The position numbers were made by a program, and so were the translations under genes. From the NCBI RefSeq assembly GCF_016863335.1, contig NZ_BOOR01000019.1:1-52281 (forward strand): a stretch of 52,281 nt of DNA, written 5' to 3'. This document shows, piece by piece, positions 17,849 through 26,003 of the stretch (its first letter is position 1; each line of letters starts with the position of its first letter). The notes below the pieces were generated by a model, which was not told the origin of the DNA, made no database searches, and saw only the letters and a list, made by a program, of their open reading frames with translations. The stretch comes from Planotetraspora thailandica (GTDB taxonomy: Bacteria; Actinomycetota; Actinomycetes; Streptosporangiales; Streptosporangiaceae).

Positions 17849-18978
17849 TGGACGAAAGGGCCCGCCGGTGGCGGCTGGTGCTCGGCGGGGCGGCCGAGGG
17901 CACCCTTCAAGGCCCCCTTGACGGCTCCGACGCCGACATGGACGGCGCGCTCTCGGCACTGTACGAGCGGGACGGCGGCCTGGGCGCGTCCGCGCCGAAG
18001 GTGGCGCGCTGGCTGGGGGACATCAGGGAGTACTTCCCCTCGACCGTCGTCCACGTGATGCAGAAGGACGCCATCGAGCGGCTCAATCTGTCCCGGCTGC
18101 TACTTGAGCCGGAGATGCTCGAGGCCGTCGAGCCCGACGTCCACCTTGTGGGCACGCTCCTGTCGCTCAACCGTGTGATGCCGGACAAGGCCAGGGAGTC
18201 GGCGCGGGCCGTCGTGCGCAAGGTCGTGGCCGACCTCGAGTCGCGGCTGGCCCAGCGGACCCGTGCCGCGGTGACGGGAGCGCTGGACCGCTCGGCCCGC
18301 ACGCACCGGCCGAGACGGCCGTCCGACATCGACTGGAACCGGACGATCCGCGCCAACCTGAAGAACTACCTGCCCGATCGCAGGACGGTCGTCCCGTCGC
18401 GGCTGGTCGGTTACGGCCGGCGGGAGCGAGCCGTGCAGCGCGAGGTGGTCCTGTGCATCGACCAGAGCGCCTCCATGGCCGCGTCGGTGGTCTACGCGAG
18501 CGTCTTCGGAGCCGTCCTGGCCTCCATGCGGTCGCTGAAGACGTCACTCGTCGTGTTCGACACCGCGGTGGTCGACCTCACCGACCAGTTGCACGACCCG
18601 GTCGAGGTGCTCTTCGGCACCCAGCTCGGCGGCGGCACCGACATCAACCGGGCCATCGCCTACGGCCAGAGCCTGATCACCCGACCCTCTGACACCATCT
18701 TCCTGCTGATCAGCGACCTGTATGAGGGCGGAGTCCGAGAGGAGATGCTGCGCCGGGTGGCCGCGATGACCGCGGCGGGCGTCCAGGTGATCGTGCTGCT
18801 CGCTTTGTCGGACGAGGGCGCGCCGCAGTACGACCACGACAACGCGGCGGCGCTCGCCCACCTGGGCGTGCCGGCGTTCGCGTGCACGCCCGACGCCTTC
18901 CCCGAGCTCATGGCGGCCGCGATAGAGCGCAGGTCCTACGACCAAGGCCCGATGGTCCCCGCCCGGACCACGCCGTAA
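17848..18978 (+). CDS. vWA-domain protein, partner of MoxR
   Basis: 376 residues from ATG 17848 (TGATG overlap with the previous gene; GGGGAGGG just upstream; a GTG at 17845 is an alternative). The C-terminal half is a von Willebrand A domain with a complete MIDAS: DQSAS (205-209), then GGGTDINRA, then LLISDLYEGG. The N-terminal half is helical and basic with RPRRPSDIDWNRTI before the vWA fold. Metal-dependent binding of a ligand or client, coupled to the MoxR ATPase, is the known role of such pairs. It is the last gene of the five-gene operon; the next gene starts 10 bp on. Confidence 0.9.
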   Translation: MDERARRWRLVLGGAAEGTLQGPLDGSDADMDGALSALYERDGGLGASAPKVARWLGDIREYFPSTVVHVMQKDAIERLNLSRLLLEPEMLEAVEPDVHLVGTLLSLNRVMPDKARESARAVVRKVVADLESRLAQRTRAAVTGALDRSARTHRPRRPSDIDWNRTIRANLKNYLPDRRTVVPSRLVGYGRRERAVQREVVLCIDQSASMAASVVYASVFGAVLASMRSLKTSLVVFDTAVVDLTDQLHDPVEVLFGTQLGGGTDINRAIAYGQSLITRPSDTIFLLISDLYEGGVREEMLRRVAAMTAAGVQVIVLLALSDEGAPQYDHDNAAALAHLGVPAFACTPDAFPELMAAAIERRSYDQGPMVPARTTP

Positions 18979-18988
18979 CGTCCGGGGT

Positions 18989-20350
18989 GTGGCATCCGTG
19001 TTGATCGAATCTCCCGTCCGCTCTCCGAGCCGCCGCGCCCTGAGCGTCGGCATGGTCTCGCTGACCATGCTCGTGGCGTTCGAATACCTCGCGGTGGCGA
19101 CGGCCATGCCCGTCGTCGGCCGCGAGCTCGACGGCTACCACCTGTACGGCCTGGCCTTCAGCGGCGGCCAGGCCGCAGGCATGATCGCCACGGTGGCGGG
19201 CGGGCGCTGGAGCGATGCGAAAGGCCCACGCGCACCCCTGTGGGCCGGAGTGGCGGCCTTCATGGTGGGGCTCGTCGTCGCCGGGACGGCCCCCGCGATG
19301 GAACTCTTCCTCGTCGGCAGGTTCGTGCAGGGACTCGGCGGCGGCCTGTTCAACGTCGCCATCTACGTCCTGGTCGCCCAGGTCTATCCGTCCCGGGAGC
19401 ACCCGCGGGTGTTCTCCCTGCTGGCGACCGCGTGGGTCCTGCCCTCCGTGGTCGGGCCCGCCATCACGGGCATCGTCGCCGAGCAGCTCAGCTGGCGATG
19501 GGTGTTCCTCAGCGTGCCCGTCTTGGCCGTCCCCGCCGTACTCATGATGTGGCGGGGCATGCCCGCCGAGCTGCCCGAGCCCGCCGGCGGCCGGGCCGGA
19601 CGCGACTTCGTGCCCGCCCTCGTGTGGGGAGGCCTGGCGGCGGCAGGCGCGGCCCTGCTGCAGTACGGCAGCGGCTCGGCGGAGCCGTGGCTCGCCGTCG
19701 CGGGGCTCGTCCTTCTCCTGCTCGCGTTGCCGCGGCTGCTCCCTCCGGGCACGCTACGGGCCGCGCGCGGCCTTCCCGCGGTCGTGGCGCTGCGGGGGCT
19801 CGCCGCCGGGTCGTTCTTCGCGGCCGAGGTCTTCGTGCCGCTCACCCTGACGACCGGGCGGGGGCTCAGCCCGGCAGAGGCGGGCCTGGCGCTCACCGGC
19901 GGATCGCTCGCCTGGTCGCTCGGTTCGTGGATCCAGGGTCGCGTCGCCTGGCACAGGCGGACCTTCCTCCGAATCGGCACGGCGTCGATCGCGGCGGGCA
20001 TCGCGATCACCGGCCTGACCGTGTTCGGCGGTGTTCCCGTGCTCGTGGCCTTCGGCGGCTGGATCGTGACGGGGCTCGGCATCGGGCTTGTTTATCCGAC
20101 TTTGTCCGTACTGACCCTCGAACTGTCCGCGCCGGGGGAGGAGGGCAGGAACTCCGCCTCGCTCAGCATCGGGGAGTCGGCCTACTCGATCGTCGCGGTC
20201 GCGATCACCGGAGCCCTGTTCACCGGGCTCGGTGGCGCGACGGCCGTGCAACTGGCCTGCTTCGGACTGCTCGTCGTCATGGCCGCGGCGGCCACCGCGG
20301 TCTCCGGCCGTTTTGACCACGCTCGCGGAACGGGCACCATGGAGATCTGA
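18989..20350 (+). CDS. Major facilitator superfamily transporter
   Basis: 453 residues, integral membrane, about 12 predicted helices. The first helix region is MVSLTMLVAFEYLAVATAMP. MFS-type loop residues GGRWSDAKGPR follow helix 2, and GRFVQGLGGGLFNVA fits the drug/H+ antiporter motif of helix 4. A proton-driven drug or metabolite exporter is likely; substrate unknown. GTG 18989 lies ten bases after the vWA stop, so it may be read through from the MoxR operon. An enolase-superfamily gene follows after 17 bp. Confidence 0.88.
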   Translation: MASVLIESPVRSPSRRALSVGMVSLTMLVAFEYLAVATAMPVVGRELDGYHLYGLAFSGGQAAGMIATVAGGRWSDAKGPRAPLWAGVAAFMVGLVVAGTAPAMELFLVGRFVQGLGGGLFNVAIYVLVAQVYPSREHPRVFSLLATAWVLPSVVGPAITGIVAEQLSWRWVFLSVPVLAVPAVLMMWRGMPAELPEPAGGRAGRDFVPALVWGGLAAAGAALLQYGSGSAEPWLAVAGLVLLLLALPRLLPPGTLRAARGLPAVVALRGLAAGSFFAAEVFVPLTLTTGRGLSPAEAGLALTGGSLAWSLGSWIQGRVAWHRRTFLRIGTASIAAGIAITGLTVFGGVPVLVAFGGWIVTGLGIGLVYPTLSVLTLELSAPGEEGRNSASLSIGESAYSIVAVAITGALFTGLGGATAVQLACFGLLVVMAAAATAVSGRFDHARGTGTMEI

Positions 20351-20367
20351 AACAAGGGGGATTTCCA

Positions 20368-21363
20368 TTGCCGCGCGTCCGGGAACTCGAGACCTTCAGG
20401 TTGACCCTGCCGTACGGCAGGCGTCCTGAATGCGCCCTGGTGAAGATCACTGACTACGGCGGCATGTCGGGGTGGGGCGAGATCGCCGGGCCGTGCACTG
20501 AGGAAGTGCTCGAAAAGACGCTTCCCGCGTTGATCGGCGTCGACTGGGAGCACCCGTCCGAGCTGGGAGAGATCCCTGGCGGGACGGCGGGAGACATGGC
20601 CTGCTGGGACCTGTGGGGCCGGATGAACGGCGTCCCCCTGTCTCATGCCCTCGGCGGGACCCGTACGTCGCTGATCGGCACCGTCAGGGTGCAGGCCGAC
20701 CGCTCGCTGGAAAGCATGGTCGCCCGGGTGAACAGGCACGTCGGAGCCGGATACGCGCATGTGACGATCGACGTGCACCCGGGATGGGACGTGGAGCCCG
20801 TCCGTGCCGTGCGCGCCGCCTATCCCGGGCTGGCCATCGCGGTCGACGGGCGCTGCGCCTACACCGACATCACCCAGCTTGAGGCGCTCGACTCCTACGA
20901 CCTCGCCGCCATCGAGCGGCCATGCACCGACATGCTGACCAGCGCCGAACTCCAGGACCGGGTGAACGCGCCCGTGGCCGTCGAGGTGCATTCGTGGGCC
21001 GCGCTCGACGAGGCCGTCTCCCTGCACGCTGGACGCGCCCTGCTGCTGCGCCCGGCGAAGTTCAGCGCGCTGGGCGCGGTGAAGGCGGCGCACGACCGCG
21101 CCGTGGAGGCGGGCTGGGACATCGTCTGCTCGGGAGGCTTCGGAGCGGGGCTGGCCCGGGCCGCCACCGTCGCCGTCGCCAGCCTGCCCGGGTGCACGCT
21201 GCCGAGCGACGTCGCCGAGCCGCCGCAGAGCGCGCAGGTGGTCGTGCCGCCCGTCGGCGCCTCAGGCGGCGTCGTCGCCGTCCCCCTCACGCAGCCCGGC
21301 CTGGGCCACAACGTCGACGAAGCCCGCGTCCGCCGCCTGGCCAAGGACACCTTCCACGTCTGA
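20368..21363 (+). CDS. Enolase-superfamily (MenC/MLE-like) protein with altered active site
   Basis: 331 residues from TTG 20368, preceded by AAGGGGG. It has the capping domain (DMACWDLWGRMNGVPLSHAL) and barrel of mandelate racemase/muconate lactonizing enzymes. The metal-ligand positions appear kept: Asp in AVDGRCAYT, Glu in AIERPC and Glu in VAVEVHSW. The second-strand KxK general-base motif is TID (HVTIDVHPGWD), and the sixth-strand Lys of INIKPGRVGG is Arg (LLRPAKFSA). Standard racemase or o-succinylbenzoate synthase chemistry is therefore doubtful. It could be a non-catalytic or re-purposed member. It follows the MFS gene by 17 bp. Confidence 0.8.
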   Translation: MPRVRELETFRLTLPYGRRPECALVKITDYGGMSGWGEIAGPCTEEVLEKTLPALIGVDWEHPSELGEIPGGTAGDMACWDLWGRMNGVPLSHALGGTRTSLIGTVRVQADRSLESMVARVNRHVGAGYAHVTIDVHPGWDVEPVRAVRAAYPGLAIAVDGRCAYTDITQLEALDSYDLAAIERPCTDMLTSAELQDRVNAPVAVEVHSWAALDEAVSLHAGRALLLRPAKFSALGAVKAAHDRAVEAGWDIVCSGGFGAGLARAATVAVASLPGCTLPSDVAEPPQSAQVVVPPVGASGGVVAVPLTQPGLGHNVDEARVRRLAKDTFHV

Positions 21364-21392
21364 TTTCCAGCGCGACCCTGCAATTCAGGGGG

Positions 21393-21907
21393 GTGATCAT
21401 GCAGAAGCTCGGCGGAACGGCGACCGACCTGCGCACCCCCCTTGCCCGTGATCATGCAGAAGTTCGAGAACATGTCATCTGACCTGCGCATTCACGGTTC
21501 GTGATCATGCAGAAGTTCGCCTGCGTCCTATCTGACCTGGGCAGCTGCTCATCGTGATCATGTACAAGTTCGTACGGATCCCGTCCCACCTGCACGTCAT
21601 CCGCTCGTGATCATGCGCGCTGCTGGCTTGGCCGTACGGCCTCGCCTGTCTCGCCATGGGAGTGCATGATCACGAAGTGGAATCATGCTGGTCAAAGAGT
21701 GATTCGCCGAACTTCTGCATGATCACGAACGGCTGCGCTGCTGGTCAGAGGCGTTCCGGCGAACTTCTGCATGATCACGGGCGGAGTGCGCGCAGGTCGG
21801 GCGCCGTGTCTCCGAAGTTCTGCATGATCACGCAACGTGTTGGGGCTGGTCGGTGCGCCCTTCCGCGAACTTCTGCATGATCACCAATAAGGGGGCTGCA
21901 TGATCAC
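21393..21907. repeat. Array of ~53-bp units that flips orientation midway
   Basis: Forward units begin with GTGATCATGCAGAAGTTC or close variants at 21393, 21448, 21501, 21554 and, shortened, 21607 (periods 55, 53, 53, 53). Reverse units read GAACTTCTGCATGATCAC and end at 21673 (shortened), 21726, 21778, 21831 and 21884, plus a partial copy ending 21907. The segments between cores are also related: a second block near TCTGACCTGCGCA recurs in the forward units and, reverse-complemented, in the reverse units. The array fills the 574-bp gap between two convergent genes. No gene is supported here. Confidence 0.9.
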
Positions 21908-21937
21908 CCTCAAGGGGCGTGATCAAACCTTGACGGG

Positions 21938-23359
21938 TTAGGCGATGCCGCAGCCGGTGGTGATGGGGGTTCCGACGGGGGCCCCGGCAAGTGTTCCAGC
22001 CGGCGCCGCGGGTGTGGGTGTGGCGGCGGCGTGGAGATGGGCGGGCATGGCCGAGTCGCGGAGGGCCTCGGCGGTGAGCGTCCTGATCCGGTCCCAGTCG
22101 GGCGAAACCGTGCTGATCAACGGCGGTGTGAACTGCAGGGTCGTCACCCCGGCCTGCTTCACCTTCCAGGCCAAGGGCACCAGGTGTTCCAGCATCGGGC
22201 GGGGGATGTCGGTGCTGACGATGTCCCGCGTCACGTCGGCCATCGTGCCGAAATGGGCGAGCACGGTCGCGGGGTCGGCCTGCCTGAGCAGGGCGCCGAA
22301 GACGCAGCGCTGCCGGCGCATCCGGTCGTAGTCGTCGCTGAGCGTGCGTGAGCGGGCGTACCACAGCGCGTCCTCACCGTTGAGCCTGCGGGTGCCCGCG
22401 CTGACGGTGCCCTCGTCGTGCGAGCCGAACGTGATGTCGCGCTCGACGGTGAGAACCAGCCCGCCGAGCGTGTCGACGATCTTGGCGAAGCCCCAGATGT
22501 TGACCATCGCGTACCAGTCGACCCTGAGGCCGAGAATGTGGCCGACGGTGTCCTTCAGGGTCTGGGCGCCCATGTGGGTGCGGCCGCCGAAAAGCTCGGG
22601 GTGGTTGTCGGCGTACTGCCACACGGAATAGAGCAGGTCCTCCCGCCAGCCCGGTTTGGACTCCGGCAGGGAGAAGCCGTACGGGAAGCGCGCGGCCATG
22701 GGGCTGCCCGGCGGGAAGCGCACATGTTCGAGGTTGCGCGGCAGGCCGAGCAGCACGGTGTTCCCCGTGCGCACGTCCACGCTCGCCACGTTGATGCTGT
22801 CGGTTCTGATGCCGACGCGGCTCGGGTCGCCGTCGCCGCCCAGCAGCAGCACGTTGACGCGGTCCCGTCCGGCCCAGGGGTCCTGCGGCCTGACCGGATC
22901 GCCGGGAAGCCCGGGGGCGGCGGCGAAGACGGCGTCGAGGGTCCGGTGCGACACGAGGGCGTATTCGGCGACCAGGACGAACGGCGCCGCGACCACGACG
23001 GCCATCGTGCCGCAGGCCACGCCGGTCACCACCTGGGCTCCCTGCGGCAGGTCTCCGGGGCGCAGGACCACGAACGAGTGGACGAGCAGGAAGATCCAGC
23101 AGATGCCGGCCGCCAGCGCGGCGACGGTGATCTCGGTCAGCCAGGCGAGCGCGCGCCCGGCCAGGCCGGCGTCGGCGGACGAGGTCACCACGCTCACGCA
23201 GACGGCCGACACGGCGTACGCCCCGAGCAGGGCGAACCCCGTGCGCCGCCACCCGGCGCGCAGATGGGCGAGGCCCGGCACCAGGGCCGACAGGGCGACC
23301 CAGCCGATCAGCGCCGTGGTTTTTCTCGTCGTTACATCCCAAGAACGCACCTTTCTCAT
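21938..23359 (-). CDS. LytR-CpsA-Psr (LCP) family phosphotransferase
   Basis: 473 residues from ATG 23359; GTG 23395 is an alternative. It has several N-terminal membrane helices (about residues 15-120) and then the LCP domain: VLLLGGDGDPSRVGIRTDSI, with the Asp and Arg residues typical for pyrophosphate binding, and later DDYDRMRRQRCV. LCP enzymes attach wall polysaccharides or teichoic-type glycans to peptidoglycan on the outer face. More N-terminal helices than the usual single one is a variant seen in actinobacteria. The C-terminal tail is Ala/Pro/Thr-rich. Its 3' end faces the repeat array. Confidence 0.88.
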   Translation of the reverse strand: MRKVRSWDVTTRKTTALIGWVALSALVPGLAHLRAGWRRTGFALLGAYAVSAVCVSVVTSSADAGLAGRALAWLTEITVAALAAGICWIFLLVHSFVVLRPGDLPQGAQVVTGVACGTMAVVVAAPFVLVAEYALVSHRTLDAVFAAAPGLPGDPVRPQDPWAGRDRVNVLLLGGDGDPSRVGIRTDSINVASVDVRTGNTVLLGLPRNLEHVRFPPGSPMAARFPYGFSLPESKPGWREDLLYSVWQYADNHPELFGGRTHMGAQTLKDTVGHILGLRVDWYAMVNIWGFAKIVDTLGGLVLTVERDITFGSHDEGTVSAGTRRLNGEDALWYARSRTLSDDYDRMRRQRCVFGALLRQADPATVLAHFGTMADVTRDIVSTDIPRPMLEHLVPLAWKVKQAGVTTLQFTPPLISTVSPDWDRIRTLTAEALRDSAMPAHLHAAATPTPAAPAGTLAGAPVGTPITTGCGIA

Positions 23360-23454
23360 TGAAGCCGCAGGCCCCCGGATATACCGACGCATCACCGGCG
23401 TCCAGCGATTCGCTACCGGCCGTTTGCCTTGTCCGTTAACGGGCGCCGTTTACC

Positions 23455-24414
23455 ATGTGCGCCGTGGATGACATCCTCGGCCCCGATTACCAGGCCATTA
23501 CGCTCCCCATGGGCCACGACGCCGAGGGAGAGGTCGTCGCGACACTCGTGTGCCGCCCCGTCCCAGGCTCGCGGCGGGCCGTGCTCTACATCCACGGCTT
23601 CACCGACTACTTCTTCCAGACCCACGTCGCCGACCACTTCATCGCCCAGGGCATCGGCTTCTACGCTCTGGACCTGCGCAAGTACGGCCGGTCGTTGCTG
23701 CCGCACCAGACGAGGGGACTGATCGGGAGCGTCACCGACTACTTCCCCGAGATCGACGAGGCGGTCCGCGTCATCCGGCGCGACTGCGACGAGCTGACGA
23801 TCAAGGCGCATTCGACCGGCGGCCTGATCGCCGCCCTGTGGGCCGACCGGGTGCGCGGCCGCGGTCTGGTCGACGCGCTGGTCCTCAACAGCCCGTTCCT
23901 CGACCTCAACGTTTCCGCCGCGGTCCGTGGAGCGGCCGACGCGCTCGGGGGAGTGATGGCGAGGCTCCCCGCGAAGGCGGTGCTACCGCTCGGAACGGCC
24001 ACCGTGTACGGCGCGAGCCTCCACCGCGACCACCAGGGCGAATGGGACTACGACCTCGCGTGGAAGCCGCTGGAGGGCTTCCCCGTGCACGCGGTGTGGC
24101 TGGCGGCGATCAGGAGGGCGCACCGGCGCCTCCACGCCGGGCTGGGCGTCGACGTGCCGGTGCTCGTGCTCGCCGCCGAGCAGAGCCTGCGCGTCCGCGA
24201 CTTCGTGCCGGGGGCGCACGGCGCCGACGTGGTGCTCGACACCGAGCAGATCGCCAAATGGTCGACGAAGATCGGCCCCCGCGTCACCTGCGTGCGCGTG
24301 CCGGGCGGCATGCACGACCTGACCTTGTCGGCCGCGCCGGTCCGCAAGCAGGTGCTCGCCGAGATCGACCGCTGGATGGCCTACGCCTACCAGGGGAAGG
24401 AGTACAGGCCGTAA
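23455..24414 (+). CDS. Alpha/beta hydrolase (monoacylglycerol-lipase-like)
   Basis: 319 residues, no signal peptide. The strand before the oxyanion loop reads AVLYIHGFTDY, the nucleophile elbow is AHSTGG (Ser in the GxSxG position with Ala replacing the first Gly), and the candidate catalytic His is in PGGMHDLTLS. This is the lysophospholipase/monoacylglycerol lipase layout. The start is ATG 23455, or GTG 23464; neither has a clear ribosome site. The promoter is shared with the divergent LCP gene across only 95 bp. Its last 28 bp overlap the 3' end of the convergent hydrolase gene. Confidence 0.82.
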   Translation: MCAVDDILGPDYQAITLPMGHDAEGEVVATLVCRPVPGSRRAVLYIHGFTDYFFQTHVADHFIAQGIGFYALDLRKYGRSLLPHQTRGLIGSVTDYFPEIDEAVRVIRRDCDELTIKAHSTGGLIAALWADRVRGRGLVDALVLNSPFLDLNVSAAVRGAADALGGVMARLPAKAVLPLGTATVYGASLHRDHQGEWDYDLAWKPLEGFPVHAVWLAAIRRAHRRLHAGLGVDVPVLVLAAEQSLRVRDFVPGAHGADVVLDTEQIAKWSTKIGPRVTCVRVPGGMHDLTLSAAPVRKQVLAEIDRWMAYAYQGKEYRP

Positions 24415-25877
24415 TAGGCGGCGGTGACCAGCAGCAGCCCGGTGCCTCCGAGCACCCCCGTCAGCACGGTCTTCTGCCACAGGGTGGGCTCCCACCCGTC
24501 ACGCAGGCCGCTCAGCACGGCCGCGCCCGCCGCCACCTCCTGCACGAGCATCACGACCGCCAGCGCCCGCACGACCAGCCATCCGGCCTGTACGGCAGGC
24601 CACGCACCGGCCTGGTTGACCGAGAAGAGCACGATCAGCGTGATGAACGCGAGGACGGCGGCGAGTTCGCCGAGGCCGGTCCAGCCCATCCAGCGCAGCC
24701 GCCGCCGTACGGCCGGCCACGCGTCGGCGGCCGACTGGAGGGAGGGGCCGCCACCCCTGATCCGGACCACCATCTCGGTCACCGGGGCCGCGGCGTAGCC
24801 GGCGGAGGCCAACATGATCGTCAGCCAGAAGATCGTGCTGCCGCCGTACCACGGGGCCGCCGGAACGTCGCTCGCCTCGAACCGCTGGACGGGCGTGGCG
24901 CCAGCGATCGGCACGGCGGGCTTGGCCGTACCGGGGAGGTCCTTGATCCAGTTGGCCAGGGTGGGCAGGTAGTCGGGCACGTACGGCCCGCCGGTCATCC
25001 GCATCGCGTGGTCGGCCCCGGCGAGGAAGCGGATGGTGTAGTCGGGGTCGCCGCCCTCGTCCATGGCGGTCGTGAGCGTCTCGGTGCTCTCCACGAACGG
25101 GATCGAGGGGTCGTCGGTGCCGTAGAGCGCGAGGACCGGCTGCTTCATGCCGCGTAGCGCGGGGAAGCCGTCGTGGCGCAGGAAGTCGAAGCCGACCCCG
25201 CCCATGGCCCGGGTCAGCAGGTCGCGCACGCCGGTCGGCGCGTACAGGCGCTGCAGTTGCTCGTTGAGCGCCCACGCGACCTGCCGCAGCGGGGACACGT
25301 TGGGCGAGGACACCAGGACGACGTATGCCACGTCGGGGCTGGCGGCGGCGATCGGCACCACCCAGCCGCCCTCGCTGACCCCCCACATCCCGGCCCTGGA
25401 CGGGTCGACGTCCGGCCTGGCCAGTAGTACGCGCAGCATGCGCAGCGCGTCGTCGGCGAGCAGGGAGAAGTCGCGCTCGCGGAAGTTGTAGCCGACCGTG
25501 CGCTTGTCGTAGGAGATGTTCACGATGCCGGCCTTGGCGAGCCATTCGGACTGACTGGCGAACTCCGATCCGCTGCCCGACCCCGACCCCTGAACGAACA
25601 CCATCGCCGGGTGCCTGCCGGGTGTCGCGGGCGACCTGATCGTCGCGGTGAGCGTCTCGTCCTTGGCTGCGACGGCGACCCGCTCGGTCTTGATCGGCGC
25701 CGAGGTGTCGACGTGCCTGAGCTCGGAGGCGGGCTGGGCGGGCAGTGAGCGGAACTCCGCGGACGCGGCCAGCGGCGCCGGATCGAAGGCCGGCGGAGAC
25801 AGGACATAACCGATCGCCGCGAGTGCGATCATCAGCACACTCGCCGCGATTCCCAGCGTGCCCCGGCCGACGTTCAT
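24387..25877 (-). CDS. Membrane-anchored alpha/beta hydrolase with C-terminal helices
   Basis: 496 residues. An N-terminal hydrophobic segment (residues 8-27) acts as signal anchor. The hydrolase domain contains nucleophile elbow GVSEGG, acid YGTDDPSIP and His in GADHAMR, the dienelactone hydrolase/S9-like order. The last 150 residues hold about four membrane helices, so the enzyme domain is probably extracytoplasmic and held by both ends. ATG 25877 has GGGGAG eight bases upstream. Substrate unknown; an ester or peptide is plausible. It overlaps the neighbouring gene tail-to-tail by 28 bp. Confidence 0.82.
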   Translation of the reverse strand: MNVGRGTLGIAASVLMIALAAIGYVLSPPAFDPAPLAASAEFRSLPAQPASELRHVDTSAPIKTERVAVAAKDETLTATIRSPATPGRHPAMVFVQGSGSGSGSEFASQSEWLAKAGIVNISYDKRTVGYNFRERDFSLLADDALRMLRVLLARPDVDPSRAGMWGVSEGGWVVPIAAASPDVAYVVLVSSPNVSPLRQVAWALNEQLQRLYAPTGVRDLLTRAMGGVGFDFLRHDGFPALRGMKQPVLALYGTDDPSIPFVESTETLTTAMDEGGDPDYTIRFLAGADHAMRMTGGPYVPDYLPTLANWIKDLPGTAKPAVPIAGATPVQRFEASDVPAAPWYGGSTIFWLTIMLASAGYAAAPVTEMVVRIRGGGPSLQSAADAWPAVRRRLRWMGWTGLGELAAVLAFITLIVLFSVNQAGAWPAVQAGWLVVRALAVVMLVQEVAAGAAVLSGLRDGWEPTLWQKTVLTGVLGGTGLLLVTAAYYGLYSFPW

Positions 25878-25910
25878 GAGGCCGCTCCCCGATGGATCAT
25901 CGTTTACTCA

Positions 25911-25923
25911 ACTTAGGCTAAGT
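25911..25923. promoter_or_regulatory. Palindrome resembling a DtxR/IdeR half-box
   Basis: ACTTAGGCTAAGT is an odd-centred palindrome 34 bp upstream of the membrane hydrolase start. Its core TTAGGCTAA equals the centre of the DtxR/IdeR iron box, but the outer arms do not match, so the assignment is weak. The remaining intergenic sequence to 26003 shows nothing else. Confidence 0.3.
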
Positions 25924-26003
25924 CATTACTCGATCACAGTGCCGGAGGCCACAGAGATCAATGGGGCCACATTTGTCGGAGGGACCTGTTAGTTTCCTGC
26001 GCC

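Noticed and set aside
15548-17959. An 803-codon open frame on the minus strand
   Set aside because: It is opposite the DUF5682-like gene, has an Arg/Gly/His-rich shadow composition and no motif.
21393-21907. CRISPR array
   Set aside because: The intervening segments are related to each other, the orientation flips in the middle, the core is only 18 bp and there are no cas genes.
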